Source: Marinomonas pontica
GTDB taxonomy: Bacteria; Pseudomonadota; Gammaproteobacteria; Pseudomonadales; Marinomonadaceae
Direction of reading: 5' to 3'
Assembly: GCF_026191375.1 (NCBI RefSeq)
Contig: NZ_JAODTL010000038.1
Span: 29,804 to 93,803 of the forward strand
Length of the DNA: 64,000 nucleotides
Part shown: piece after piece, positions 9,229 to 18,879 of the stretch
Layout: each line of letters begins with the position of its first letter
Numbering within the stretch: position 1 is the first letter of the stretch
Notes under the pieces: model-generated
Seen by the model: only the letters and a program-made list of their open reading frames with translations
Databases searched by the model: none
Told to the model about the DNA's origin: nothing
Translations under genes and position numbers: made by a program

Positions 9229-10488
9229 ATGAAAAATTCAGAACAGGCCAAAAAGGGCATTATGATTTGTGGCCACGGCAGCCGTGATAAAGACGCAGAG
9301 CGTGAGTTTGGTCTAGTAGCAAAAGGACTAAAAGAGCGTTTTCCCGATTTACCTGTCGAGTATGGCTTTTTGGAATTTTCTGCCCCTAACATTCATATGG
9401 GTTTAAACAGCTTGGTTGACCAAGGTGTTGAAGAAATTTATGCGGTGCCTGGCATGTTGTTCGCAGCAACGCATGCGAAAAACGACATTCCTTCGGTGTT
9501 AACCACTTACGAAGAAAAACACCCAGGTTTGCACATCACTTATGGCCGTGAGTTAGGCTTACAAGATGACATGATCGATGCCTTCCAAGCGCGCATTTAT
9601 GAATCATTGGGGTTGGACCCTGAAAATCCGCCAGCCAACCTTTATGACACTCTGTTGGTCGTCGTTGGTCGTGGTACATCGGATACGTCTGCGAACGCAG
9701 AAGCGGCGAAGTTAACGCGCATTGTTAACGAAAATATGGGCTTTGGCTGGGCGGATACGGTTTACTCTGGCGTAACATATCCGTCTGTAGGGGTTGGTTT
9801 AGAAAACCTAATGAAGCTAGGCTACAAGCGCATAGTGGTTGCCCCATATTTCTTATTTACTGGTCGCTTGATCAAACGTATTCAAGGTTATGTCGACAAG
9901 GTGGCTCAAGCTAATCCAAGTATTGAGTTCATTCAAACACCTTACCTAAATGACCATCCGCGGGTCATTGATGCTTTTCAAAATCGTGTGGAAGAAATCA
10001 TGCAAGGGGAATGGCAGACTGGTGAAGAAACCTTGATGAATTCTTTTAAGCGACGTTTGGCGGCAGGTGAGGTGGATGTTCACCACCATCACGCTGAGTT
10101 TGTTGACCCACAAGACGACACGCAAGGCTTGTCTAGTTTTGACCTTAAACATGCTGTTGTCTCTTCGGGGGAGTTGTCTCACTCCTCTGTGCTTAAACCG
10201 CATTCTCACGATCATAGTCACGGACATTCGCATGATCATGGACACTCTCATGGTCATGGTCATGGTCATGGTCATGGTCATGGTCATGGTCATAGCCACG
10301 GACATTCACATGATCATGGGCATTCTCATGGTGTTTACAAGCACATTGGCCACCCAATGGGGCCACGCACCATGATTGGTGAAGGGATTTGTTGTTGTTT
10401 TATGGGGCAGTTTACACAAGACATTCTTGAAGAAGAGAAAGACAAAATCGACGGTGATTGCACGAAAACCGCATTTGCCCACAAGTAA
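9229..10488 (+). CDS. cbiX: CbiX-type sirohydrochlorin cobaltochelatase with His-rich tail
   Basis: Long-form CbiX with two tandem chelatase half-domains. The first (about residues 8-130) begins IMICGHGSRDKDAE with the catalytic-type GHGSRD His. The second (about 140-260) has VVVGRGTSD and VAPYFLFTGRLIKRI. An extended His/Gly/Ser/Asp-rich tract at about residues 320-368 follows, then HPMGPRTMIGEG and a GICCC cysteine cluster that could bind metal or an Fe-S centre, as reported for long CbiX proteins. CbiX inserts cobalt into sirohydrochlorin early, in the anaerobic route, so its placement after the late-insertion CobN is notable. It may instead store or chaperone cobalt (inference). A terminator follows. 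Confidence 0.9.
   Translation: MKNSEQAKKGIMICGHGSRDKDAEREFGLVAKGLKERFPDLPVEYGFLEFSAPNIHMGLNSLVDQGVEEIYAVPGMLFAATHAKNDIPSVLTTYEEKHPGLHITYGRELGLQDDMIDAFQARIYESLGLDPENPPANLYDTLLVVVGRGTSDTSANAEAAKLTRIVNENMGFGWADTVYSGVTYPSVGVGLENLMKLGYKRIVVAPYFLFTGRLIKRIQGYVDKVAQANPSIEFIQTPYLNDHPRVIDAFQNRVEEIMQGEWQTGEETLMNSFKRRLAAGEVDVHHHHAEFVDPQDDTQGLSSFDLKHAVVSSGELSHSSVLKPHSHDHSHGHSHDHGHSHGHGHGHGHGHGHGHSHGHSHDHGHSHGVYKHIGHPMGPRTMIGEGICCCFMGQFTQDILEEEKDKIDGDCTKTAFAHK
10249..10290 (+). repeat. hexanucleotide tandem repeat (CATGGT)7 coding His-Gly
   Basis: Seven exact CATGGT units lie inside the cbiX His-rich segment. A diverged 36-base duplication flanks them (about 10219-10254 and 10298-10333, differing at a few positions). 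Unit gain or loss keeps the frame and changes only the number of His-Gly pairs. Confidence 0.9.
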
Positions 10489-10504
10489 TTCAGACGTTGC
10501 GGAT

Positions 10505-10547
10505 AAAAAAATGCCAGCTTCTTTATGTAAAGTTGCTGGCATTTTTT
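10505..10547. terminator. Rho-independent terminator, bidirectional
   Basis: The 14-base arm 10505-10518 pairs with 10535-10547 (ATGCCAGC with GCTGGCAT plus A/T extensions). It sits between the convergent cbiX and lipoprotein genes. Confidence 0.85.
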
Positions 10548-10566
10548 GTGGTTTAACCAAATGTTA

Positions 10567-11778
10567 TTAGTTTGAAGTATCCATTTTAGTCTCACTTTCT
10601 ACCGTTTCAGCGGGTGCCGCCACGGCGTCTTTTTCCTGTGTTTCTTTCTTTACTAGCGGCTGTTTTAGTTCCGCTAAGTCTTTGTTTAGTTTTTCAATTT
10701 TTTCTTCTAGAAGTTTAGAGTACGCCACTTGGTTAGACAGCTTTTTACGAAGTTGTTGCTGAATGTCTTCGGATTCATTTAGGTTTTTCATTTCAGTGTT
10801 GATGAAAGTAACCACTGCTTTTCCTTGCTGCTCAAACGACAGGTCACGTTTGTCTTCTGTGCCAAGTGTGTAACTGATTTCAAACAGAATTTTTTCGTAG
10901 CCAGTAACGAAGTCTTCATAATCTTTTGATGACAAAGCTTTGAGCTTTTTCACTGTCAACGAAATCCGCTCTGCTCTTTTCACCGAAAAAAGAACCGCAT
11001 CTGCTTTTTCTTTAATTGCATCGATTGCTCTTGGATCGGCGGCAATGAACGCCATTGTGGCATTCAATGATGCGGATACTTGAGACAGGGATTTCGGCGC
11101 ATGTTGTGAAATGTCTGATTTAATGAGTCGATCGAGTTCTTTTTGAGCATCCGCTAAGTAAATTTTACTGACGGTTTTGACTTCAAGAGCGCGCTGATTT
11201 GCGACCAACGCGGGTTGAGCGGCAATGGCATCTCCTGTTTTTTCGTCTGCAATTTGATCAACCAGTTTTTTTAACTCTGTGTTGAGTTCTTTGACTGTAC
11301 TTGGAAAGTATTTTTCAGCGTCAATTTTTTTCAACTGTGCGTGATAATCAAAGGCTTCAGACAGAGTGGACAGGGATGTGGCTTTTAAGCTTCTTGCTTT
11401 GTCCATGCGGCTGTTAAATTGATTAAGACTTTCTTTGGCTGCGCCGATGTTGGTGGTAGAAGTAAAAAGCCCAGTGCTGCTGTTGGCTTCGGATGGGTCA
11501 AACTCAAATTTTGCGTAATATTCTTTCGCTTCCGCCAGTGCTTTATTGGCTTCTTCTATGTGCTTTGCTGCAAACCAGTCTAGCTCTTCTTCGACGCCTT
11601 TCGAGACTTGCTGTTCTGCTTGGTCTAACGAGGCTTTGAATTCGCTGATTTGACTGATGGTTTCAGACTGTTTAGCGTCTTCGCTTAGGTTCGATGCAGA
11701 GTCAGGGTTCGAGGCGCAACCTGCCAGTGTTAAAGTGATAGTGGTGAGCATTAACGCTAGCTTGAGTTCCTTTTTCAT
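10567..11778 (-). CDS. coiled-coil-rich lipoprotein of unknown function
   Basis: I do not recognise a named family. The 403-residue protein starts with a lipoprotein signal peptide (lipobox LAGC, Cys about 21). The rest is almost wholly helical and charged, rich in Lys, Glu, Ala and Leu, with heptad-like stretches. The final ~80 residues (LEEKIEKLNKDLAELK) are strongly coiled-coil, followed by an Ala/Glu/Thr tail. This suggests an elongated lipid-anchored periplasmic protein, possibly of envelope-scaffold type (inference). It is monocistronic and convergent with cbiX. The ATG is supported by GGAAC just upstream on the minus strand. Confidence 0.75.
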   Translation of the reverse strand: MKKELKLALMLTTITLTLAGCASNPDSASNLSEDAKQSETISQISEFKASLDQAEQQVSKGVEEELDWFAAKHIEEANKALAEAKEYYAKFEFDPSEANSSTGLFTSTTNIGAAKESLNQFNSRMDKARSLKATSLSTLSEAFDYHAQLKKIDAEKYFPSTVKELNTELKKLVDQIADEKTGDAIAAQPALVANQRALEVKTVSKIYLADAQKELDRLIKSDISQHAPKSLSQVSASLNATMAFIAADPRAIDAIKEKADAVLFSVKRAERISLTVKKLKALSSKDYEDFVTGYEKILFEISYTLGTEDKRDLSFEQQGKAVVTFINTEMKNLNESEDIQQQLRKKLSNQVAYSKLLEEKIEKLNKDLAELKQPLVKKETQEKDAVAAPAETVESETKMDTSN

Positions 11779-11880
11779 AACAGAGTTCCTTATCGGTTGA
11801 TCAGTTCATAAATAAAACAGAAAGAGACAGTGTCGAAACTATAGCATTATTGTGCATGATTTGAGTAAAGAATGAGCAGG

Positions 11881-11910
11881 AAAAAAATAACCCCGACAAA
11901 GCGGGGTTAT
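11881..11910 (-). terminator. Rho-independent terminator of the norspermidine operon
   Basis: The stem ATAACCCCG (11887-11895) pairs with CGGGGTTAT (11902-11910). On the minus strand it is followed by a T-run at 11881-11887, and it lies 31 bases past the stop of the upstream gene. Confidence 0.85.
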
Positions 11911-11941
11911 GTAAAGTCAGGCTGGCTTTAGGGTATTGCTA

Positions 11942-13180
11942 TTAAAGTGTGAAAGGGCGGTCGCCGTTTTCGTCTTTAATTCGAGTCGGCAAGCCCATGT
12001 CATTCAACAAACCTAAGAAAGGTTTTGGATCAAGTTGCTCAACGTTACGCATCTCTTTCGCATCCCACGTGCCATTGGCAACCAAGATGGCTGCGGCAAC
12101 AGGTGGCACGCCAGCTGTATAAGAAATACCTTGGCTGCCCACTTCGTTGAACGCGTCTTTGTGGTCTGCAACGTTGTAGATGAAGACTTCTTTCTCTTTG
12201 CCATCTTTGATGCCTTTTACTACATCACCGATGCAGGTCTTTCCTGTGTAATCAGGGGCAAGAGAAGAAGGGTCAGGCAGTACCGCTTTTACCACTTTAA
12301 GTGGCACGACTTCTAAACCTTCCGCGGTTTTAACGGGCTGTTCAGACAGCAGGCCAAGGTTTTTAAGCACGGTGAATACGTTGATGTAGTGTTCGCCAAA
12401 TCCCATCCAGAAACGCACGTTTGGTACATTCAAGTTTTGTGAGATGGAGTGCACTTCATCATGGCCTGTCATGTAGGCTGTTTGTTTGCCGACGACAGGT
12501 AAATCGTCTGTGCGGCTGACTTCAAACATTTTATTTTCTTGCCACGCGCTGTCTTGCCAAGAGTACACACGTCCGGTGAATTCACGGAAGTTAATCTCTG
12601 GATCAAAGTTGGTTGCGAAGTATTTTCCGTGGCTGCCGGCGTTGATATCGATGATGTCGATATCACTCACACTGTCAAAATAATCGTTGTACGCAAGGGC
12701 GGCGTAAGCGTTGACAACACCTGGATCAAAGCCCACGCCAAGAATGGCTGTGATGCCTTTTTCTTTACACGCGTCGCGGCGTTTCCATTCGTAGTTTGCG
12801 TACCAAGGTGGGGTTTCACAAATTTTAGCTGGGTCTTCATGGATGGCGGTGTCTAGGTAAGCGGCACCCGTTTCCATGCAGGCTTCAAGCACAGACATGT
12901 TGATGAAGGCTGAGCCTACGTTGATGACGATTTGAGATTCGGTGTCTTGAATCAATTTAACCGTTGCTGGCACGTCAAGAGCGTCTAGGGCGAATGCTTG
13001 AATGCGGCCCTCTACCTTCATGCTGCCTTTGTCGAGGACACTGGATACAATATCGTCGCATTTCGTAACGCTGCGCGAAGCAATTGCGATATTGCCCAGT
13101 GTGTCATTGTGTTGGGCGCATTTATGGGCCACAACACGAGCCACGCCTCCACCGCCGATGATTAGGACATTTTTTTTCAT
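11942..13180 (-). CDS. carboxynorspermidine synthase (saccharopine dehydrogenase family)
   Basis: Predicted NADPH-dependent enzyme joining aspartate semialdehyde to a diamine (diaminopropane or putrescine) to form carboxynorspermidine or carboxyspermidine. The N-terminal Rossmann motif VLIIGGGGVARVVAHKCA, GFDPGVVNAYAALA and HDEVHSISQNL fit the CASDH/Lys1-like family at 412 residues. I chose the ATG at 13180 because it starts two residues before the Rossmann strand. Longer in-frame starts would overlap nspC. GGAG lies 11 bases upstream. It lies 49 bases after nspC and is surely co-transcribed; the pairing is what distinguishes it from a true saccharopine dehydrogenase. Confidence 0.9.
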   Translation of the reverse strand: MKKNVLIIGGGGVARVVAHKCAQHNDTLGNIAIASRSVTKCDDIVSSVLDKGSMKVEGRIQAFALDALDVPATVKLIQDTESQIVINVGSAFINMSVLEACMETGAAYLDTAIHEDPAKICETPPWYANYEWKRRDACKEKGITAILGVGFDPGVVNAYAALAYNDYFDSVSDIDIIDINAGSHGKYFATNFDPEINFREFTGRVYSWQDSAWQENKMFEVSRTDDLPVVGKQTAYMTGHDEVHSISQNLNVPNVRFWMGFGEHYINVFTVLKNLGLLSEQPVKTAEGLEVVPLKVVKAVLPDPSSLAPDYTGKTCIGDVVKGIKDGKEKEVFIYNVADHKDAFNEVGSQGISYTAGVPPVAAAILVANGTWDAKEMRNVEQLDPKPFLGLLNDMGLPTRIKDENGDRPFTL

Positions 13181-13229
13181 AGTAACGCTATCTCCAAAAT
13201 AAAAAGTGTTGAACCGTATTAACTTATGA

Positions 13230-14327
13230 TTAAGACAAGTTCTGCTCAAAATCGTTGTAGTCGAATTCCCTAACGAGCTCGATAGTGCCATCCAGTTGGC
13301 GTATGGCAATAGACGGCATTTTTACACCGTTAAACCAGTTCTTTTTCACCATGGTGTAGCCTGCGGCGTCTTGAAACGATAGGCGGTCACCAACTTGCAA
13401 GGGTTTTTCAAATTTGAATTCGCCGAAAATATCACCCGCTAAGCAAGATTTTCCACAAATCATGTATTCCTGCTCGCCTTCACACGGTGCCATTTTAGCA
13501 TTTTCACGGTAGATCAATAAATCCAGCATGTGCGCTTCGATAGAGCTGTCTACAACGGCTAAGTTTTTGCCATTGAATAACGTGTCCAATACTGTCACTT
13601 CAAGCGTGGTACTTTTGGTAATACTGGCTTCACCTGGCTCTAAATACACTTGAATGTCGTACTTCTCAGCAAACGCTTTTAGGCGTTGGCAAAACTTATC
13701 GATAGGGTAGTTTTCCCCTGTGAAATGTATGCCGCCGCCAAGGCTTACCCATTTCACTTGCTGAATCAAATGACCAAAACGATCTTCGATCAGGTTCAGC
13801 ATGTCATCAAAGCGATCAAAATCGTTGTTCTCACAGTTATTGTGGAACATAAAACCGGATATGTCGTGAATCACTGTTTCAATTTTTTCTGGGTCCCATT
13901 CGCCAAGTCGGCTAAAAGGGCGCGCTGGGTCGGCAATCAAAAACTCAGATGTACTGACCTGAGGGTTCACGCGTAGCCCCCGAGTTTTGTCTTTGCTGGC
14001 GTCTTTAAAACGGTTGAATTGGCCGATAGAGTTGAAGATTATTTTGTCGGAGTGGTCTAATACTTCGCTAATTTCATCGTCAGAATACGCCACGCTGTAG
14101 GCGTGAGTTTCACCCTTGAATTTGGTTTTTCCAAGCTTCACTTCGTACAGAGATGAAGACGTCGTGCCGTCCATGTACTCTTGCATCAGGTCAAACACTG
14201 ACCAAGTGGCAAAGCATTTTAAAGCAAGCAAAGACTTGGCTCCGGACTGTTGGCGCACATAGGCGATCTTCTCTAAATTCTTCAGAAGAGCCGCTTTATC
14301 AATGAGGTAATATGGTGTCTTGATCAT
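13230..14327 (-). CDS. nspC: carboxynorspermidine decarboxylase NspC
   Basis: PLP-dependent fold-III (alanine-racemase-like) decarboxylase that finishes norspermidine or spermidine synthesis by the aspartate-semialdehyde route. The PLP lysine is in LLALKCFATW. VSLGGGIHFTG and LEPGEASI are phosphate- and substrate-binding loops, and ICGKSCLAGD carries the cysteine of the dimer active site. I use the ATG at 14327, giving 365 residues beginning IKTPYYLID. A TTG at 14348 would add seven residues without support. First gene of a two-gene operon with the synthase. Confidence 0.93.
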   Translation of the reverse strand: MIKTPYYLIDKAALLKNLEKIAYVRQQSGAKSLLALKCFATWSVFDLMQEYMDGTTSSSLYEVKLGKTKFKGETHAYSVAYSDDEISEVLDHSDKIIFNSIGQFNRFKDASKDKTRGLRVNPQVSTSEFLIADPARPFSRLGEWDPEKIETVIHDISGFMFHNNCENNDFDRFDDMLNLIEDRFGHLIQQVKWVSLGGGIHFTGENYPIDKFCQRLKAFAEKYDIQVYLEPGEASITKSTTLEVTVLDTLFNGKNLAVVDSSIEAHMLDLLIYRENAKMAPCEGEQEYMICGKSCLAGDIFGEFKFEKPLQVGDRLSFQDAAGYTMVKKNWFNGVKMPSIAIRQLDGTIELVREFDYNDFEQNLS

Positions 14328-14642
14328 GGCAACCTGCCCGTTAGTCAAAACGGTGTATTCTAGAGCAAAGGTGGGGGCTTTTTCTAGCTTAAAAACGCTA
14401 TTTTGCAGGGCTTTTTGTGACGTTTTGGTGACTCCCTTGAGGTTTTAAGGGCTTGAAATTTTGTGGCATAAGGAATTGCACTTTTAGAATTGGCTGCAAT
14501 GAGTAATAGGCCTATTGTCTGTTTCACTTTATAATTCTGCTCAACAACGGTATGGCGGTTTTGGTCGTTCTATACACGGCGTTTATAAAAGCCAAAGCCG
14601 CACGGGTAAATGATTTTTTAAGAGTATGAGGAACATCTTAGT
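14328..14642. other. intergenic region between divergent nspC and nnrU genes
   Basis: It should hold promoters for both directions. A TATAAT box stands at 14530-14535 on the plus strand, about 110 bases before the NnrU-family start, but I see no matching -35 at normal spacing. No other structure is evident. Confidence 0.4.
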
Positions 14643-15224
14643 ATGTTGATTTTAGTAATAGGGTTGGTGGTTTTCTTTTGTCTGCATTCTGTTCGCTTGG
14701 TGGCTCCTCATTGGCGTGAGACGATTATGCAGCAGCATGGCGCGATGCGTTGGAAAATGCGCTTTGGGATGATCACACTATTGTCGACCGCGTTTATTGT
14801 GATGGGGTATCTACAAATGCGCGTTGAGCCAGTTTGGTTGTGGTTCCCGCCCGTTTGGACTCGCCATTTGGCAGGATTGCTGGTGTTGGTTGCGTTGTTC
14901 TTTGCCGGCTCCGCGTTGGTTCCTAATACCACAATGAAAAAGAAAATGGGCTATCCAATGCTGATTGCAGTGAAAATCTGGGCATTTGCGCATTTGATTA
15001 GTAATGGCTCTTTAGCCGATGTGATGGTGTTTGGCAGCTTTTTGGTGTGGTCTATTGTGAGCTTTGCTGTGTATCGTCGTCGTGACCGGAAGGCTGGTGT
15101 CATTAGAGACTTTGAATCTGGCGTGCAATATGACTTAGCGGCGTTCGCGTTTGCTATGGTGTCTTGGTTTGCTATCGCGTTTTATCTGCATCAAGCCATT
15201 ATTGGTGTGTCTCCATTGGTTTAG
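14643..15224 (+). CDS. NnrU family integral membrane protein
   Basis: Small 193-residue polytopic membrane protein with about five hydrophobic segments. It carries family features such as FFCLHSVRLVAP near the N-terminus and NTTMKKKMGYPML before the third segment. NnrU proteins were named from denitrification clusters and resemble a NnrU/MttB-like isoprenoid-biosynthesis membrane fold, but their biochemical role is unsettled. No nitrogen-oxide genes are adjacent, so this copy is probably a general-purpose homologue. The ATG has GAGGAA about 9 bases upstream. The gene ends in a strong shared terminator. Confidence 0.85.
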   Translation: MLILVIGLVVFFCLHSVRLVAPHWRETIMQQHGAMRWKMRFGMITLLSTAFIVMGYLQMRVEPVWLWFPPVWTRHLAGLLVLVALFFAGSALVPNTTMKKKMGYPMLIAVKIWAFAHLISNGSLADVMVFGSFLVWSIVSFAVYRRRDRKAGVIRDFESGVQYDLAAFAFAMVSWFAIAFYLHQAIIGVSPLV

Positions 15225-15240
15225 TGCTCTCCCAATCTAT

Positions 15241-15280
15241 AAAAAAACCTATCAGATTTTAATCTGATAGGTTTTTTTTT
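15241..15280. terminator. Rho-independent terminator, bidirectional
   Basis: An 18-bp near-perfect stem (AAAAAAACCTATCAGATT with AATCTGATAGGTTTTTTT) separates the convergent NnrU and chemoreceptor genes. Confidence 0.9.
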
Positions 15281-15329
15281 GCATTTTTTTGCTGTTTTAA
15301 AAGGTTAGGTGACGTTTAAGCTCTGAAGT

Positions 15330-17240
15330 TTAGGTTCTGAAGTTATTGATGCTTTTTGTCAAATCGTCAGCCAAGGATTTAAGCTCTTCCGCTCTGGCGG
15401 CACTTTCTGCGGCAAGGGTTACGAGTTCTGTAGAGCCTTGCTGAATGTCCGCGGTGTTTTGATTGACTTCTGAAGTAACACTGGTTTGCTCTTCGGTTGC
15501 CGTGGCAATCTGAGCCGCGCGGTCGTTTATGGTCATGACAGACTGTTGGATTTTATCCAAGCTCTCTTTGGCCATGTTTACATCTTCCACACTCCTGTTT
15601 GCTCGGCTATGACTTAATTGAATTTTGTTAACCGCATCTTTGGTGATTTTTTGAAGCGATTCGATCATTTTCTGAATTTCTTCAATAGAGCTGTAGGTGC
15701 GTTGTGATAAAACACGGACTTCGTCGGCCACGACGGCAAACCCTCGCCCTTGTTCGCCGGCGCGTGCTGCTTCAATTGCAGCGTTTAATGCGAGTAGGTT
15801 GGTTTGTTCAGCGATGCCAGAGATGGTGGTCAGGATGGTATTAATGCCGTCAGCATTTTTACTTAGGTCATTGATCACATCGGCCACACCTTGAATGTCT
15901 ACGGCAAGCGTTCGAATACTGTCTTGGCTTTTCAATACTTGCGATTGTCCTACCGTACTTGCGGCAACGGTTTCATCGGCGTTAATGGCTGTATTAGTAG
16001 CATTGCCAGCAATTTCTTGTGTGGCTTGCGCCATTTGGTGAATAGCGGTCGCGACCATAGAAATATTGTGCTGTTGCTCTTCCAGCTTCAGTGAGCTGTT
16101 TCTTGATGAGTTGTGTGCTGCACTGGCTTGCTTTGCTAACTCGTGCCCCACATTTTTTAAGTGAGACACAGTGCCATGAAGTAGGGCAACAAATTGGTTA
16201 AAGTTGCCAACCAGTACGGCGATTTCATCTTTTGAGTTGGCCGTGAGTCGCTGTGTTAGATCGCCATCTCCTTGGGCTATTTGCGCCATACTGTCTGATA
16301 CACGACGTAAGTCTCTGAGCAAAAAGCGCGTCACCTGTACAACGATGAAAATGGCTAAACACAATAAAATGACGACCGACATGAGGATATTGGCCCCCAA
16401 ATTGTATAAAGGCGCATTCAGCACGCTTTTGTTCATCATTAAGCCGAGCACCCATGGGCTGCCTTTTATGTTGCTGGCGTGCATAAGTGTGTCTTCACCA
16501 TTTAGTGTGAGGTCGACTAATTTTGCTTGTTTGCGCACTTGTTGGAATAGGTCGCGCGTTAGGGTGGGAGAAAGGTCTGTTGCTTCTTTTAATATGTGTT
16601 TTTTGTCCGAGTGTGCAATGATTTTTCCGTCGCCATCAAACAGGACACTGTATCCATCTCCTGCCACTTTCATGGCCAATACCGTATCCAGTATGCTGTC
16701 TAGGAAAACCAGCCCGCCTATGGCGCCGACAAATTGCCCCTTTACCATAATCGGCTCAACAAAGGTCATCGAGAGCTTTTGGGTAGAAGCCGAAACATAA
16801 GGCGCGGTCACGTAGGCACTGTTTTTGGCTTTGGCATCTATATACCAACTGCGTTTGCGTGGATCGTAGTCAGCGCTGTTTAAAGAAGGATCATGACGAT
16901 ACATCTCGCCATTTTCTAATCCTAAAAACGTCATGCCAAAACTCAAACTGGTTTGCGCTTGCTGCAAAATAGTGAGGATTTCTTTTTCATTCGCGTTTGG
17001 CTGAGCCGTTAGTAAAGCTTCGATTTTTTGCTTAACGGCCTGCATGGTTCCTACGCGATCTGCTGACCAACTGTTGATGTACGTTGAAATGGCATTCGCT
17101 TGAGAGTTGGCTTCTGATTTGATGCGAGCATCGCTGTCTGTCTTGAACTCATAAAAAGAGACGCCACCAATGGCAAGTGCTATGACAATGGCCACAATAA
17201 TAGACTGAAGAGTGATTTTAGTTTGTAACGAAAAGTGCAT
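15330..17240 (-). CDS. methyl-accepting chemotaxis protein with Cache sensor
   Basis: Transmembrane chemoreceptor of 636 residues. A first membrane segment (about 10-30) is followed by a periplasmic double-Cache sensor (about 35-275; [12 protein letters not shown] is the diagnostic Cache motif). A second membrane segment (about 280-305), a HAMP domain and a cytoplasmic signalling hairpin (about 400-636) come next, with the conserved tip [21 protein letters not shown] split across residues near 520. The sequence around the [11 protein letters not shown] motif resembles amino-acid- or carboxylate-sensing dCache domains; the ligand cannot be named. The ATG at 17240 follows AGGAG and opens with the amphipathic [10 protein letters not shown]; upstream in-frame starts add an unlikely segment. 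No chemotaxis gene adjoins it. Confidence 0.92.
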   Translation of the reverse strand: MHFSLQTKITLQSIIVAIVIALAIGGVSFYEFKTDSDARIKSEANSQANAISTYINSWSADRVGTMQAVKQKIEALLTAQPNANEKEILTILQQAQTSLSFGMTFLGLENGEMYRHDPSLNSADYDPRKRSWYIDAKAKNSAYVTAPYVSASTQKLSMTFVEPIMVKGQFVGAIGGLVFLDSILDTVLAMKVAGDGYSVLFDGDGKIIAHSDKKHILKEATDLSPTLTRDLFQQVRKQAKLVDLTLNGEDTLMHASNIKGSPWVLGLMMNKSVLNAPLYNLGANILMSVVILLCLAIFIVVQVTRFLLRDLRRVSDSMAQIAQGDGDLTQRLTANSKDEIAVLVGNFNQFVALLHGTVSHLKNVGHELAKQASAAHNSSRNSSLKLEEQQHNISMVATAIHQMAQATQEIAGNATNTAINADETVAASTVGQSQVLKSQDSIRTLAVDIQGVADVINDLSKNADGINTILTTISGIAEQTNLLALNAAIEAARAGEQGRGFAVVADEVRVLSQRTYSSIEEIQKMIESLQKITKDAVNKIQLSHSRANRSVEDVNMAKESLDKIQQSVMTINDRAAQIATATEEQTSVTSEVNQNTADIQQGSTELVTLAAESAARAEELKSLADDLTKSINNFRT

Positions 17241-17432
17241 CCTTGGTTCTCCTACGTGTTCACGTAAAGCGGATAGTTCCATTGAGTATAAGAGGTATTT
17301 CAAAATGGCCGCCATTTTCTTATATTTATCATCGCTTTTCTATTAGGAATTAGCCCTTTTCAGCTTTTGATACTTCGGGGGCTTTCTGTTATCGTCCGCG
17401 GCCATTTTATTCGTGTTGATAGGTAAAAATAG

Positions 17433-18797
17433 ATGATTTGTGGTTTTGATTACGGAACATCCAATTGCGCGTTGGGCGTTATGCAAGATTCGTCAGTGCG
17501 TTTAGTCGCGTTGGAAGGAGATCACTCTTTTTTACCTTCTACTTTATACGCTCTAGATCGTGACTTAATCACCGAAGCCGTTGGTCGAGGCCTTCAAGAT
17601 ATTCATGCAAGACAATCGTTTGCAGAGCTTAGACAAAATGCGTTAACTCGTGCCAAGCGCGCTCGTTACGAAGAAGACATCGCGGATGAAGATCAGACGT
17701 TATTTTTTGGTCGCGCTGCATTTGAAGAATACTTTCAATGGCCTGAAGAAGGCTATTTTGTAAAATCTCCCAAATCTTTTCTTGGTGGCGCAGGCTTACG
17801 GTCTGAGCATATTCACTTTTTTGAAGACATCGTCACTGTGATGATGCAAAACATCAAACAGCGCGCTGAAAAGTCCCTTGGTCAAGAGATTACTCATACC
17901 GTGATTGGGCGTCCGGTTAACTTCCAAGGCCTTGATGCCGAAGCCAGTAACCGACAAGCCTTAGACATCCTAACAACGGCGGGCAAGCGCGCAGGGTTTA
18001 AGGAAATTGAGTTTCTTTATGAGCCAATAGCGGCGGGGTTAGATTTTGAAATGACCTTGCCAGACAACAAAACAGTCTTGGTTGTGGATATTGGTGGTGG
18101 TACTACGGACTGCGCCATGGTGCGAATGGGGCCAGACTACCTAAAAAAAGCGGACCGTCGTGAAGATTTTCTAGCTCATACTGGAGAGCGTGTTGGCGGG
18201 AATGATTTGGACATACAAATTGCTGGCCGACATTTTATGCCTCTGTTCGGGATGAATAGCTTGTTAAAAACGGGGTTGCCCATGCCAACACAGCTTTACT
18301 GGAACGCCGTGACCACGAATGACGTGTCCGCGATCGCAACCTTTAATAGTATGGAAACCAAACAGCAAATTGAGCAACTGAAATTGGACGCGGCCAACCC
18401 CAAATTAATAGAGCGTTTCTTGCGCATGAGAGAAGAGAAACACAATTACCACATTGTAAGAAGCGCAGAAGAAGCCAAAATTGCACTGTCTGACTCGTTC
18501 CACTATACCGCCTCGCTGGATTACATCGAAGCGGCCTTAGGAACGGACATTACGCGGGATGCATTGGCAAAATCCATCGATTCCCCATTAGAAAAAATGC
18601 TTAACCTGATGAAAGTCGCGATTGCGCAAGCAGGTGACACCCCAGACTTAATCTACATGACAGGTGGTTCCGCCAAATCGCCCATTATTCGTGAGGCGAT
18701 TCAAGCCAGTATTGGTGATATCCCCGTCTTGGATGGCGATCACTTTGGCAGTGTTGCCGCTGGGCTAACGGTTTGGTCTGAACGTATTTTTAGATAA
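17433..18797 (+). CDS. yegD: Hsp70-family chaperone-like protein YegD
   Basis: Actin/Hsp70-fold ATPase lacking the substrate-binding domain (454 residues). The three nucleotide-binding motifs are visible: GFDYGTSNCALG (phosphate 1), VVDIGGGTTDCAM (phosphate 2) and MTGGSAKSPIIRE (adenosine loop). The family is conserved in gammaproteobacteria; its client and role are not well defined. The gene stands alone with an upstream gap of about 190 bases. The only in-frame ATG near the motif is at 17433, with AGGTAAA upstream. Confidence 0.9.
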   Translation: MICGFDYGTSNCALGVMQDSSVRLVALEGDHSFLPSTLYALDRDLITEAVGRGLQDIHARQSFAELRQNALTRAKRARYEEDIADEDQTLFFGRAAFEEYFQWPEEGYFVKSPKSFLGGAGLRSEHIHFFEDIVTVMMQNIKQRAEKSLGQEITHTVIGRPVNFQGLDAEASNRQALDILTTAGKRAGFKEIEFLYEPIAAGLDFEMTLPDNKTVLVVDIGGGTTDCAMVRMGPDYLKKADRREDFLAHTGERVGGNDLDIQIAGRHFMPLFGMNSLLKTGLPMPTQLYWNAVTTNDVSAIATFNSMETKQQIEQLKLDAANPKLIERFLRMREEKHNYHIVRSAEEAKIALSDSFHYTASLDYIEAALGTDITRDALAKSIDSPLEKMLNLMKVAIAQAGDTPDLIYMTGGSAKSPIIREAIQASIGDIPVLDGDHFGSVAAGLTVWSERIFR

Positions 18798-18879
18798 CGC
18801 CGATCTGAATTTTTCATCTTTGATGGTGCTTGTTGGTGTTATAATGTTGTCCTACTAAACATTTGTATGGAGTACCAAC

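Noticed and set aside
10067..10375. Low-complexity ORFs on both strands over the cbiX His tract
   Set aside because: They are by-products of the hexamer repeat in other frames.
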